DNA of 64,000 bases from JBKQHQ01 sp052148715 (GTDB taxonomy: Bacteria; Pseudomonadota; Alphaproteobacteria; Rhizobiales; Xanthobacteraceae), in contig JBKQHQ010000279.1 of assembly GCA_052148715.1 (NCBI GenBank), forward strand, positions 1 to 64,000, written 5' to 3'. The position numbers and the translations under genes are program-made. Below, in pieces: positions 43,727 through 52,794 of the stretch. Positions within the stretch are counted from its first letter, which is position 1. Each line of letters starts with the position of its first letter. The notes beneath the pieces are model-generated. The model was not told where the DNA came from, searched no databases, and was given only the letters and a program-made list of their open reading frames with translations.

Positions 43727-44527
43727 ATGGACGAGGCACCGGTTCTGGTCGAGGCGCGCACCGGGTATCGAATCATTGCGCTCAACCGGCCGCAGCGGCT
43801 CAACGCCGTCACCGAAGCGATGCACGTGGCGCTGCGCGCGGCGATCGGCGAGGCGGAAGCGGACCCCTCTTGCCGGGCGCTGCTCCTCACCGGCGCCGGA
43901 CGCGGCTTCTGCGCCGGTCAGGACCTCAATGATCGCCTGGCGAAGCCCGGCGAGCCTGCGCCGGTGCCCGGCGGCGCGCTCGAGCAATACTACAACCCGC
44001 TGATCCGCAAGCTGCGCTCGCTCCCCTTCCCGGTCATTGCCGCGGTGAACGGCGTCGCCGCGGGCGCCGGCGCCAATCTGGCGCTGGCCTGCGATATCGT
44101 GCTGGCGGCGCGATCGGCAAGCTTCGTGCAGGCGTTCGCCAAGATCGGCCTCATTCCGGATTCCGGCGGAACCTGGTTCCTGCCGCGCCTCGTCGGCAGC
44201 GCGCGCGCGCGCGGGCTTGCGCTGCTCGCCGAGCCGCTTCCGGCCGCGCAGGCGGAAGCGTGGGGGTTGATCTGGAAGGCGGTCGACGACGCGGCACTGA
44301 TGCAGGAGGCGGAGCGCCTCTGCGTCCACTTCGCCTCGGCCCCGACCCACGGGCTTGGCCTGATCAAGCGCGCGCTCGATGCCGCTGAGACCAATGATCT
44401 CGCGACGCAGCTCGACCTCGAATGCGACCTGCAGCGCGAGGCCGGCCTTCACCCGGATTATGCCGAAGGCGTGCGCGCTTTCATTGAAAAGCGCCGGCCG
44501 GCTTTCAGCAACCGGCGAGGGACCTGA
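43727..44527 (+). CDS. paaG: PaaG-like enoyl-CoA hydratase/isomerase
   Basis: This 266-residue crotonase-fold enzyme resembles PaaG, which isomerises the ring-1,2-epoxide of phenylacetyl-CoA to the oxepin form. The oxyanion-hole segments are LLTGAGRGFCAGQDLNDR (the GQDLNDR motif is typical for PaaG) and VNGVAAGAGANLALACDI, followed by KIGLIPDSGGTWFLPRLVG. AGAGGAGG precedes tandem ATGs at 43724 and 43727; I use the second for its better spacing. It forms a pair with paaI two bases downstream. The rest of a paa cluster is not in the window, so a general enoyl-CoA isomerase role remains possible. Confidence 0.82.
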   Translation: MDEAPVLVEARTGYRIIALNRPQRLNAVTEAMHVALRAAIGEAEADPSCRALLLTGAGRGFCAGQDLNDRLAKPGEPAPVPGGALEQYYNPLIRKLRSLPFPVIAAVNGVAAGAGANLALACDIVLAARSASFVQAFAKIGLIPDSGGTWFLPRLVGSARARGLALLAEPLPAAQAEAWGLIWKAVDDAALMQEAERLCVHFASAPTHGLGLIKRALDAAETNDLATQLDLECDLQREAGLHPDYAEGVRAFIEKRRPAFSNRRGT

Positions 44528-44529
44528 CC

Positions 44530-44988
44530 GTGGACGCCAACGCCCTCGCGCGCGCCTGCGCCGACGCCATGTGGGCGGACGACGCCGCAACCCGCAGCCT
44601 CAACGTGCAGCTCATTTCCGTCGAGCCCGGCCACGCCGTGCTGGCAATGGCGGTCGGCGGGCCGATGGTCAACGCGCATGGCATCTGTCACGGCGGGTAC
44701 ATCTTCGCGCTCGCGGAGTCCGCCCTCGCTTATGCCTGCAACACCTACAATCGGCGCAGCATCTCGCAACATTGCTCGATCACCTTTCTCGCCGCGGCCG
44801 AGCTCGGCGATACGCTCGTCGCCAAGGCGGTCGAGCGGCAGCGTGCCGGACTCACGGGCGTCTACGACGTGACGGTGACGCGCGACGAAGGCTTCGTCAT
44901 TGCGGAATTCCGCGGCATCTCCCGCATCGTCGACGGCGAATGGGTGCCCGGCGCCAAGCCGCGCGGCGTACGCCCGGCGAAGCCGTAG
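44530..44988 (+). CDS. paaI: PaaI-like hotdog-fold acyl-CoA thioesterase
   Basis: This 152-residue hotdog thioesterase has the hallmark NAHGICHGGYIFALAESALA (catalytic Asn/Gly/Glu helix) and closes with a GVYDVTVTRDEGFVIAEFRG strand pair. PaaI removes CoA from hydroxyphenylacetyl-CoA to free the CoA pool during phenylacetate breakdown. The start is a GTG two bases after the paaG stop. Pairing with a PaaG-like gene supports the assignment. Confidence 0.87.
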   Translation: MDANALARACADAMWADDAATRSLNVQLISVEPGHAVLAMAVGGPMVNAHGICHGGYIFALAESALAYACNTYNRRSISQHCSITFLAAAELGDTLVAKAVERQRAGLTGVYDVTVTRDEGFVIAEFRGISRIVDGEWVPGAKPRGVRPAKP

Positions 44989-45066
44989 CGCTCGCTGCGG
45001 CTGCCCCTCCCCTACCCGCGGTCGAGGCCCTATGATGCGGCAAAGCCCGACGCGGAAAGGATGCCC

Positions 45067-45969
45067 ATGACCCGTCGCAACACCCCCCGCCTCTGTTTCA
45101 TCGGCTTTGGCGAAGCCGGCCAAGCGCTCGCGTCAGGGCTGCGCGACGCGGGCGCCGAAAGCATGTCGGCGTGGGACATCCTGTTTCCCGAGACCGACGG
45201 ACAACGGCTTCGCCAAGCGGGCGAGAAGATCGGGGTGCGGCTTGCCGCCTCCGCCGCGGATGCCGTGCGCGAGGCCGATATCATCATTTCCGCCGTGACC
45301 GCCGCCTCGAGCCTGGAAGCGGCCGAGGCGATCCGGCCGCATCTCTCCGGGCATGCCTTCTTTCTCGACATCAATTCGGTGTCGCCCGGCCGCAAGCAGG
45401 CAACGGCAAAGCTCCTCGCCGATGCCGCCCGCTATGTGGACGTTGCAGTCATGGCGCCGGTGCACCCCGCCCGGCACCAGACACCGGTACTGCTCGCGGG
45501 TCCGCACGCGCAAGCCATCGAGCCTATCTTGCGTGAATTCGACATGCGGGCATCGACCGCCGGATCCGAGGTCGGCGCGGCAGCGGCGATCAAGATGGTG
45601 CGCAGCGTCATGATCAAGGGGATGGAGGCGCTCACCCTCGAATGCTTCGTCGCGGCGGCGCGTGCCGGCGTCGAGGAGCAGGTGATCGCCTCGCTGTCGA
45701 AGAGCTTTCCCACGCTCGATTGGACCAAGATCATCGAATACAATCTCGAACGGATGGCGAGCCACGGCACGCGCCGCGCGGCGGAGATGGAGGAAGTGGC
45801 CGACACCCTGCGGGAGCTCGGGATCGAGCCGCACATGGCCACCGCAACCGTCCAGCGCCAGCGGCAGATGGGGCAGATCGGCAAGCAGCAGAGCGTGCGC
45901 GGCTCCCTCAAGGAAGGGCGGACGGCATTGCTGCGCGCGATCAGCGCCGCCGGGCCGGATCGGCATTGA
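45067..45969 (+). CDS. NAD(P)-dependent dehydrogenase, 6-phosphogluconate-dehydrogenase fold with DUF1932
   Basis: This 300-residue cytosolic dehydrogenase begins with a Rossmann motif (CFIGFGEAGQALASGL). The beta-hydroxyacid-dehydrogenase-like DISTGS segment is replaced by FFLDINSVSPGRKQ, and the catalytic lysine region is GAAAAIKMVRSVMIKGMEAL. The C-terminal about 90 residues match the DUF1932 domain found in this subgroup. It probably oxidises or reduces a small hydroxy acid. The ATG at 45067 has AAGG six bases upstream; an ATG at 45061 is less well placed. Confidence 0.88.
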   Translation: MTRRNTPRLCFIGFGEAGQALASGLRDAGAESMSAWDILFPETDGQRLRQAGEKIGVRLAASAADAVREADIIISAVTAASSLEAAEAIRPHLSGHAFFLDINSVSPGRKQATAKLLADAARYVDVAVMAPVHPARHQTPVLLAGPHAQAIEPILREFDMRASTAGSEVGAAAAIKMVRSVMIKGMEALTLECFVAAARAGVEEQVIASLSKSFPTLDWTKIIEYNLERMASHGTRRAAEMEEVADTLRELGIEPHMATATVQRQRQMGQIGKQQSVRGSLKEGRTALLRAISAAGPDRH

Positions 45970-46000
45970 GGCGAGCCGCTAATCGCGCAGGAGAGACGGC

Positions 46001-47191
46001 ATGCAGCGCAGCACGCGGCGAATCCTCACCACGCACGTGGGCAGCCTGATCCGTCCACCGGAGCTCGTCGCGTTGCTCAAGGCCAAGCAGAATGGCGAGG
46101 CGATCGACGAGGCGGCGTTCGACACGGCCTTGCAGAAGGCCATCGCGCAGATCGTGCGCGCGCAAGTCGATATCGGCCTTGATGTCGTCAACGACGGCGA
46201 GTTCGGAAAATCCATCAGCTGGTCGCGCTATGTGCTCGAACGCGTGCGCGGCTTCGAGCACCGCGCGCGCGACCGTAATGATCGCAGCTTCGCCCGCTCG
46301 ACCTACGGCAAGGACCGTCGCGATTTTGCCGACTTCTACAGGGATTACGACATCGCCCAAGGCTTCACGAGCATGAACGACTGGGCCGTCACCGGGCCGA
46401 TATCCTACCAAGGGCAGGCCGCCATTCGCCGCGATATCGCCGCGCTGAAGCAAGCGACCTCGGGGGTTGCGGCCGAGGACGTCTTCATGTGCGCGGTGGC
46501 GCCCTCGAGCGTCGCGCTCGATCGCATCGATGAATACTACAAGCGCGAGGAAGATTACCTCTACGCGATCGCCGAGGCGCTGCGCGAGGAATACAAGGCC
46601 ATCGTCGCGGCGGGTTTTGTGCTGCAGGTCGATGACGCTTTCATCGCCACCTACTACGACGTGATCGTTCCGCCCGGAACGCTCGAGGACTATCGCAGGT
46701 GGGCCGAGCTGCGGGTCGACGTGCTCAATCATGCGCTTGCGGGAATCCCGGAAGAGCGGACGCGCTATCACGTCTGCTGGGGCAGTTGGAACGGGCCGCA
46801 CGTCTCCGACGTCGGGCTCAAGGACATCGTCGATCTGATTTTGCGCGTGCGCGTCGGCGGCTATTCGATCGAGATGGCCAATCCGCGCCATGAGCACGAA
46901 TGGCGCGTGTGGGAAAGCACCAAGCTTCCCGCCGGGAAGGTGTTGCTGCCCGGCCTGATCAGCCACTCGACCAACGTGGTCGAGCATCCTGAGCTCGTTG
47001 CCGAACGGATCACGCGGCTTGCAAAGCTGGTGGGCCGCGAGAACGTCATCGCCAGCACCGATTGCGGCTTCGCCCAGGGCCCATTCGTCCAGCGGGTCCA
47101 TCCGTCCATCATGTGGGCCAAGCTGCGGGCGCTGACCGAAGGTGCCCGGATCGCCAGCCGCGAGTTGTGGGGAAGAGCGGCGGCGGGCTAG
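46001..47191 (+). CDS. MetE C-terminal-domain-like (cobalamin-independent methionine synthase II family) protein
   Basis: This 396-residue TIM-barrel protein resembles the C-terminal catalytic domain of MetE, which transfers a methyl group to a thiol using zinc. It starts with TTHVGSLIRPPELVALLKAK, and includes FVLQVDDAFIA, HVCWGSWNGPHVSDVGLKDI and the late FIASTDCGF-like segment (VIASTDCGFAQG) with the zinc Cys. Stand-alone homologues without the N-terminal half often act on other thiols such as coenzyme M analogues. The methyl donor and acceptor are unknown. GGAGAG precedes the ATG. Confidence 0.87.
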   Translation: MQRSTRRILTTHVGSLIRPPELVALLKAKQNGEAIDEAAFDTALQKAIAQIVRAQVDIGLDVVNDGEFGKSISWSRYVLERVRGFEHRARDRNDRSFARSTYGKDRRDFADFYRDYDIAQGFTSMNDWAVTGPISYQGQAAIRRDIAALKQATSGVAAEDVFMCAVAPSSVALDRIDEYYKREEDYLYAIAEALREEYKAIVAAGFVLQVDDAFIATYYDVIVPPGTLEDYRRWAELRVDVLNHALAGIPEERTRYHVCWGSWNGPHVSDVGLKDIVDLILRVRVGGYSIEMANPRHEHEWRVWESTKLPAGKVLLPGLISHSTNVVEHPELVAERITRLAKLVGRENVIASTDCGFAQGPFVQRVHPSIMWAKLRALTEGARIASRELWGRAAAG

Positions 47192-47198
47192 CGACGCG

Positions 47199-47226
47199 AT
47201 GGGTTTCACCAAGCGGCTCAACCCAT
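47199..47226. terminator. Hairpin between convergent MetE-like and binding-protein genes
   Basis: ATGGGTT (47199-47205) pairs perfectly with AACCCAT (47220-47226) over a 14-base loop, in the 35-base gap between two convergent genes. It could stop transcription from either side, but there is no clear T-run. Confidence 0.35.
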
Positions 47227-48192
47227 TTACTGGCCACGCGGCGGAATCTGGACTAGCTCGGCGAGTTGCTCCTTGGTCAACGGCTTGTCGAGGAATTTCA
47301 GCTTCACGGCGTCGCGCACCGCGCCGTCGATGTCCGCCATCCGGTCGGATTGCAACACCTCTTTCGGCTGAAACCGCTTGACGGAATCCGCAACCAACGC
47401 CTCCGGAATTTTCAGTTTCTCCGCATACATCCTGATCGCCTTGGGATCGGAGTACATCCAGTCGGCGGCTTCGCGATAGCCCTGCACGAAGCGCAGGATC
47501 GCGTCCTTCTTCGTCTTCAATGCATCGGCATTGACAATGATCGCCCGCACGGTCTGGTTCCGAAGCGAGGGAACGTCACTGCCGCGCGCAAGAATGCGGA
47601 TCTTGCCATCTTTCAGTTCCTGCAGGCCGAACGGCGGCGCCGCCCAACCGATGTCGATCTGGCCCGACATGACCTGCGTCAAGGTCGCTGCGGGGCCGCC
47701 GGTCGCCGTTGGCCTCCCCTTGCATCCAAGCTCGTCGACAAAAGCGACAACGATGTTGTTGGAGCTCGATCCGTTGGTGGAATAGGCGATGGTGTTGCCC
47801 GCCGTCACGTCGCTCAAGCTCTTGAGTGGCGAGTCCGCCTTGACATACCAATAGAGGTCGCCGGTGCCGGTGAACGCGGGCAGGAGAATCCGGACCGGCG
47901 CACCCTTGGCGAACGCACGCATCACGCCGGCCACGCCGACGCCGCCGCCGAGGTCGGCGCTGCCCGAGATCACCGCCTGGATCGTTTCGCCGGCCCCGTC
48001 GGTCCCGACCGCATCCAGCACGAGTCCATGCTGCTTGAAGATGCCGGCGTCCTGACCGAGCGTCGGCGCCTGGTTCTCCCAATTGTTGATTTGGCCGATC
48101 GCGACGCTCAGCTTGTCGTCGGCGAACGCGTTGGAGCCCAACAGTGCTGCGGTGAGCACACCCGCGCAGCCAAATTTTCCTACAACCCTCAT
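47227..48192 (-). CDS. Orphan NitT/TauT-type ABC binding protein
   Basis: This exported 321-residue receptor has a signal peptide (VGKFGCAGVLTAALLGSNAFA). The core is SsuA/NMT1-like: QDAGIFKQHGLVLDAVGTDG, VISGSADLGGGVGVAGVMRA and MSGQIDIGWAAPPFGLQELK. The ATG at 48190-48192 is preceded by AAGGGAGAAC; the upstream frame is not family-like. No permease or ATPase gene adjoins it, so it may share a distant transporter. Confidence 0.87.
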   Translation of the reverse strand: MRVVGKFGCAGVLTAALLGSNAFADDKLSVAIGQINNWENQAPTLGQDAGIFKQHGLVLDAVGTDGAGETIQAVISGSADLGGGVGVAGVMRAFAKGAPVRILLPAFTGTGDLYWYVKADSPLKSLSDVTAGNTIAYSTNGSSSNNIVVAFVDELGCKGRPTATGGPAATLTQVMSGQIDIGWAAPPFGLQELKDGKIRILARGSDVPSLRNQTVRAIIVNADALKTKKDAILRFVQGYREAADWMYSDPKAIRMYAEKLKIPEALVADSVKRFQPKEVLQSDRMADIDGAVRDAVKLKFLDKPLTKEQLAELVQIPPRGQ

Positions 48193-48320
48193 TGAGCCGT
48201 TCTCCCTTGTCCTTCTCCGCACGATAAATCCAAGGGCTGAGGCCGTCCATGCCGAATGCCAGAACGAAGAAGGAGGGCAGCCACCGGCCGCCCTCCTTCC
48301 GCCCAAGCCTCTTCTGTGGC

Positions 48321-49355
48321 TCAATCGATCACGTCGACAATACGCCGGTCGGCCGGGTCGATCAGCAGCACTTCGTTGTGGACGACGATGAACCGCAACG
48401 GGCTCAGTTGCGGAATTTCTGCATAAACGTCGTCCGGGAACGGCAGGAGCGTGATGCTCGCCGGCAGCACGCTGCCGACCGTGATGTCGACATCGCCGGC
48501 TGCGCCCTCAGTCGACCGCTGACTCAGCGCGGCCTGCCTGATCAGCTCTTGCTCGGTTTGCGAGAACACAAGGCTGCTTTCGACGGGCGGCGCGCTGCCG
48601 TCTGTCGGAATCACATCGACCACCATCAGCGTGTCCGGATCCACGATGATGATATCGTCATCGTAAACGACATAGTCATAGTCGCTGTATTGCGGCACGA
48701 TCCCAATGAACGCGGGCGGCAGACGAGCCAGATGCACGCGCCTTGGCACCCGCGAACCGACTGCAGCGCGGAAACCCGCGTTGCCGACCCGGTTGACGTT
48801 TTGCGATTGCGTGATCGTTTGCGCCAGTCGGGTACGCTGCGGAGCAGTCAACGCGGCGGTTGCATGCGCTCCCCTCTTGCTGCCCTCAGGACCCGCGCCG
48901 GTCGTCTGCCCTGGCTTGGTGCTTTGCTCCACGGGCGTGTTCGCAGTGCCCGTTCCGCTGATCGTCTTGCCGACCGGCGCACTTTGCAGCGTCCGCTCCT
49001 GCCGCGGCTGCGCTACGCGGCTTGTGCCGGGAAGCCGGCTTCGCCCCATACCCTCTGTTTGGCCGGTTGTTTGCCGCTGGACCCCGGTACCGATTCTCGG
49101 CGCGGGTGCGGTCGCTTGGCGAGCGGGGGCCACTTGTCTTGGAGCAGCCTGAACGCGCGGCGCCGCCTGCACGGCTCGCGGAACCGCACGAACGGGTGCC
49201 GCGGGCCGGCTGATTGCCGCGGCCGCCGGAGTCGGACGGCCCTTTTGCACGTTTTCGGCCATCAAGAGATTATGTCCGTTCGACTGCGCCATCGCGGCAG
49301 TCGCCCCGAACAGCAAGGCGGCGGCAGCCACCGTGCTGAGCAATTTCGTTGTCAT
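48321..49355 (-). CDS. DUF1236-like exported protein with Pro/Ala-rich linker
   Basis: This 344-residue protein has a signal peptide (LLSTVAAAALLFGATAAMAQ), then about 110 residues of Ala/Pro/Gln/Arg-rich low-complexity sequence. A C-terminal region carries two similar modules (YVVYDDDIIIVDPDTLMVVD and FIVVHNEVLLIDPADRRIVD), typical of rhizobial DUF1236 domains. It probably lies in the periplasm or envelope; function is unknown. The about 200-base upstream region contains no recognised operator. Confidence 0.78.
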   Translation of the reverse strand: MTTKLLSTVAAAALLFGATAAMAQSNGHNLLMAENVQKGRPTPAAAAISRPAAPVRAVPRAVQAAPRVQAAPRQVAPARQATAPAPRIGTGVQRQTTGQTEGMGRSRLPGTSRVAQPRQERTLQSAPVGKTISGTGTANTPVEQSTKPGQTTGAGPEGSKRGAHATAALTAPQRTRLAQTITQSQNVNRVGNAGFRAAVGSRVPRRVHLARLPPAFIGIVPQYSDYDYVVYDDDIIIVDPDTLMVVDVIPTDGSAPPVESSLVFSQTEQELIRQAALSQRSTEGAAGDVDITVGSVLPASITLLPFPDDVYAEIPQLSPLRFIVVHNEVLLIDPADRRIVDVID

Positions 49356-49552
49356 GAGGTTTAGGTTTCCTTCGCAATAGGGATAAGTTCTACTAAAACG
49401 ACAACGGCGAACCCACCTCAACTGTTCCTGCGGCTAAACGACTTTGATGGCATTCTATATTTCGTATTCTTAGCCGGCCATTGAAACCAGGGTCAGCGGA
49501 TCCAGCTCCGCCGATGAGCGTTTAAAAATCAGACTGCTTTGCACACAGAACG

Positions 49553-49939
49553 CTACAGGCCCGCGACAACCTTGCTCAGCATCGATTGAACCTGCGCGGC
49601 CGTCTCCTTGAGGGTCGGGTTGTCTACAGCCTGCATCGATGCGACCGGGTCAATAGCGGCGACCTCGGTGCGACCTTGGTCGATTTCCTGCACGACGACG
49701 TTGCAGGGTAGCATCGTTCCGATCTTATCCTCAAGCTTCAACGCCTCATGCGCGAGCTTCGGATTGCAGGCCCCCAGGATCCGATAATTTCGGAAATCGA
49801 CTCCGAGCTTCTGCTTGAACGTCTGCTTGACATCGATGTCCGTGAGGATGCCGAAGCCTGCGCGCCGAAGCGCCTCCGTCGTGCGGCGCACCGCCTCGTC
49901 GAAGCCGACCGGCAGCGTCTTGCTGTAGTAATAGCCCAT
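49553..49939 (-). CDS. DUF302 family protein
   Basis: This small 128-residue protein starts MGYYYSKTLPVGFDEAVRRT and contains NYRILGACNPKLAHEALKLE and IGTMLPCNVVVQEID, clear DUF302 signatures. The two cysteines (GACNP, LPCN) are conserved in the family. The ATG at 49937-49939 is preceded by GGAGATCAGG. A TTGA-N6-TCAA box 53 bases upstream suggests low-oxygen control. It lies downstream of a P-type ATPase gene in the same direction. The family has no settled function; it often sits near redox genes. Confidence 0.88.
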   Translation of the reverse strand: MGYYYSKTLPVGFDEAVRRTTEALRRAGFGILTDIDVKQTFKQKLGVDFRNYRILGACNPKLAHEALKLEDKIGTMLPCNVVVQEIDQGRTEVAAIDPVASMQAVDNPTLKETAAQVQSMLSKVVAGL

Positions 49940-49991
49940 CCTGATCTCCTGCTCTGAAAAAATAGGATCGTCTCCCCGCCAAGGCGTCGCA

Positions 49992-50005
49992 TTGAGCCAG
50001 ATCAA
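49992..50005 (-). promoter_or_regulatory. FNR/FixK-type box upstream of the DUF302 gene
   Basis: TTGAGCCAGATCAA fits the FNR/FixK consensus TTGAT-N4-ATCAA apart from one base of the half-site. It is centred about 60 bases before the DUF302 ATG, a position suited to a regulator touching RNA polymerase. A degenerate 13-base version (TTGAGGAGATCAA) lies at 50025-50037. The following bases, ATGACCGG, are shared with the box at 57035. Confidence 0.6.
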
Positions 50006-50121
50006 TGACCGGGATCGCAGTCGGTTGAGGAGATCAATCCCCGGCCAATGCTCCGCAGATCGGTTCTACGACCTCGGTCGTCGGAACCTGATTCTGCTTC
50101 GAAGGGCCAAAACCAGCACGG

Positions 50122-52431
50122 TTATATGATTTTGAGGCGCGTGAACGTTGCATGCTTGACCGCGTCCAAGGCCACGGAGAATGCCATCGCTCCCGCGAGC
50201 ACCGCTGCGATCGCGAAAGCGGGTAGCGGCGCCATGAGAGTTCCGGTGACTGCCAGGGCGGCGGCGATACCGAGATCCAGCAAGGAAGACAGCACCAGCC
50301 AGCCCCCGGGACGGGAAAGCCACATGTGCTTGCGGTGGCGCAGCACATAGATCGTCGCCTGGCTGGTGAAGACGAGCGTGACGAAGGCGAGCGTGCGTAG
50401 CTTTTCGACATCGAAGCCCAAAACATACTTTCCGGCCGCGATGACGCCGACGGCGAAGATCAATCCGAACAATCCCAGAATTGCCGCCGCAACGGTGATG
50501 GTGCGGATTCGCCAAGCATCGGGCATCGGCGACGGAGTCGCCCGGTCGGTTGTCAACGACATCGTAATGAAATCCCCGGTGATCAGCAGTAAGGCCATCA
50601 GCATCGGCGTGAGTATCGCATGCCCCGTCATGATCAGACCCGCGCCCAAGAACAGGACAAGCTGGAATTTCTTGACGAGCGCATTCAGCGTGTAGGTGAG
50701 GATGCGCTGGAAGGCCGATCGACCCTCCTTTATTGCCGTGACAATGCCCTCAAGCCCCGGTTCCGTGAGCACCATGCTGGCCGCCGATTTGGCGACATCC
50801 GTTGCCGTTGAGACCGCAATGCCCATTTGCGCCTGGCGCAGAGCCGGTGCATCATTGGCCCCGTCGCCACACATGCCGACCGTATGTCCCTTCCGCTGGA
50901 ACGCTTTCACCAGCCGAAACTTGTCTTCGGGAAAGACGCCGGCATAGACCGCAAAATCTTCGGGGCCGACGCTGTCGGGTATTGCTCCGGGTGGACAAAC
51001 CCGGCCCTCCAACCCGATCGCCGCGGCAACGGTTGCCGCTGTCGGTGCGGCATCACCCGTCACCATCACCGTGTGCACGCCGATTGACCGGAGCTCAGCC
51101 AGTAGCTCCTTCGAGTCCGGTCTCGGCGGATCGCTCAGGGCGATCAAACCCATGAGCGTCAACTGCTGGGGCGGACCGCCGGCCACCGCCAGAACCCGGT
51201 ATCCTTGCCGGGTCAGCGTGTCCAGCTCGGCTGTGACCGATGGCCCGAAAGGTGCGATCGATGCAATTGCCGCCGGCGCTCCTTTTACAATACGCTTCTC
51301 ATTGCCTTGCCCGTCGTCGATCAACGCCTCCGAGGTCTTGGTCGCGGGATCGAACGGCGTGAACCGCAATACTTTGGCTTGGAGGATCGCGGAGCTTTTT
51401 CCAGGAACCGAAGCGCAAATGGCGGCGTCCACGGGATCCTGACCTGCGTCGGAGCTGGCCAGGGCGGCATTGGTAAGCACATCGACTTCGCGAAGGCCGT
51501 CCCTCAGCGGTTTGACTGCGGTGACTACAAGCTCGTTGCGCGTGAGGGTTCCAGTCTTGTCCGCGCAGAGGACATCAACGGTCGCCGCTTCGTGGATTGC
51601 CGAGAGGCGGGTAAGGAGCACTCCCCTTTTTGTGAGGGCTTGCGCACTTAAAGCCGCCGCAAGCGTGAAGGTCGCCGGCAGCGCAACGGGAATTGATGCA
51701 AGAAGCGCGGTCAGCACGAGAGGTATAACGCGATCGACCGGCATCGCGATGGAGAGCGCATACCCGACCATCAGGACGACGACGGCGCCATTAAAGGCCG
51801 CGAGATTGCGGACGACGCCGAGAACGGCCTTTTGCTCACCGCTTTCCGCATGAGCGATGCGCACCAGCTCCGCGGTCTTTCCGAAGTAGGTGCGTTGACC
51901 GGTTGCCGTGATCTCCGCCGTGGCCGCACCTCTTCGCACCAACGCGCCCGCATAGGCAGTCTTTCCGGAGCCGATCTCGACGGGAACCGATTCGCCCGTG
52001 AGCATTGATTGGTCGAGAAGCACCGACCCGTCCACGACACGGGCGTCGGCCGGAACGACCCCGCCCAGAGCGAGTCGAACGACATCACCTGGCACGAGAC
52101 CGGCGGCCGGTGCTTCGATCCATTGGCCATCGCGCTTGACGAAGGCCTTCAACGCAAGCCTTGACTTGAGCGCGGCCAAAGCCGCGTTGGCGCGACCCTC
52201 CTGGAAGACGCCCAGCGCGACGTTGAAGATCAGCAATGCCGCAATGATGAGCGCCTCGACACGCTCGCCAATGCTCAGTTGCAGGATGATCGCTGCCTCG
52301 AGCATCCAGGGCACCGGCTCCCAGAACCGGCGCGCAATTCTTACGACCGGGGAGATATGCGGCTCGAGAACGGCATTCGGCCCAATCTGGGCCAAGCGCC
52401 GCTCTGCCTCTTGCGACGAAAGGCCCTGCAT
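50122..52431 (-). CDS. P-type ATPase, H+-transporting (P3A) type
   Basis: This 769-residue ion pump has an N-terminal cation-ATPase segment, LLDQSMLTGESVPVEIGSGK in the actuator region, the phosphorylation site DKTGTLTRNELV near residue 290, and the hinge MCGDGANDAPALRQAQMGIA. The phosphorylation domain follows a SIPVALPATFTLAAALSAQA membrane helix, characteristic of plasma-membrane H+-ATPases rather than Ca or heavy-metal pumps, and there is no N-terminal CxxC metal domain. It would pump protons or another monovalent cation at the inner membrane. Bacterial P3A pumps are uncommon and often in low-oxygen or acid-stress sets. An FNR-like box lies about 250 bases upstream of its start. Confidence 0.9.
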   Translation of the reverse strand: MQGLSSQEAERRLAQIGPNAVLEPHISPVVRIARRFWEPVPWMLEAAIILQLSIGERVEALIIAALLIFNVALGVFQEGRANAALAALKSRLALKAFVKRDGQWIEAPAAGLVPGDVVRLALGGVVPADARVVDGSVLLDQSMLTGESVPVEIGSGKTAYAGALVRRGAATAEITATGQRTYFGKTAELVRIAHAESGEQKAVLGVVRNLAAFNGAVVVLMVGYALSIAMPVDRVIPLVLTALLASIPVALPATFTLAAALSAQALTKRGVLLTRLSAIHEAATVDVLCADKTGTLTRNELVVTAVKPLRDGLREVDVLTNAALASSDAGQDPVDAAICASVPGKSSAILQAKVLRFTPFDPATKTSEALIDDGQGNEKRIVKGAPAAIASIAPFGPSVTAELDTLTRQGYRVLAVAGGPPQQLTLMGLIALSDPPRPDSKELLAELRSIGVHTVMVTGDAAPTAATVAAAIGLEGRVCPPGAIPDSVGPEDFAVYAGVFPEDKFRLVKAFQRKGHTVGMCGDGANDAPALRQAQMGIAVSTATDVAKSAASMVLTEPGLEGIVTAIKEGRSAFQRILTYTLNALVKKFQLVLFLGAGLIMTGHAILTPMLMALLLITGDFITMSLTTDRATPSPMPDAWRIRTITVAAAILGLFGLIFAVGVIAAGKYVLGFDVEKLRTLAFVTLVFTSQATIYVLRHRKHMWLSRPGGWLVLSSLLDLGIAAALAVTGTLMAPLPAFAIAAVLAGAMAFSVALDAVKHATFTRLKII

Positions 52432-52794
52432 TGCCAGAACTCCTTTATCGCGATTATTTCAGCATCCGGCGGCGGGCGGCGCGGTCGAGGCACCGGCCCG
52501 AGTAACAGCAAAAAGGCCTAGGCTACCATAGCCATTCAACATGGTCGGCATCCACCCACTTCACGGCGTCGTGCGGATCACCGTCGTCACCAACGCCGAT
52601 GATCGGATTTTTTTGGCGTCCCCGTCGCCAGCGATGGAAACTATCTTCGGGATCGACCGCACGAGCGAGAACCGTTGACTCCTGTCAATGAGCAAAGCGT
52701 CCTAAGATGACATGCAGGAGATGGTCGGAGTGATTGCGCCGCCCATTGAAGATGCCGCGTTCGTCTCGATTGCGATGTGCGGTTCCAACGCGCC
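52432..52794. other. 363-base intergenic region
   Basis: It separates the P-type ATPase from the SoxB-like gene, both on the minus strand. I see no supported gene here. Besides the FNR-like inverted repeat at 52675, nothing is recognised. Confidence 0.5.
52675..52688. promoter_or_regulatory. FNR/FixK-type box upstream of the P-type ATPase gene
   Basis: TTGACTCCTGTCAA is a perfect inverted repeat (TTGAC and GTCAA around TCCT) of the 14-base FNR/FixK class. It is about 245 bases before the ATPase ATG, which would require a long leader, so control of that gene is less certain than for the other two boxes. Confidence 0.5.

Noticed and set aside
43727..44988. A full phenylacetate degradation cluster
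   Set aside because: Only paaG- and paaI-like genes are present; the paaABCDE oxygenase and other genes are not in the window.
50025..50037. TTGAGGAGATCAA as a second FNR box
   Set aside because: The half-sites are five rather than six bases apart, which breaks the symmetry needed for the dimer, so it is only mentioned as degenerate.
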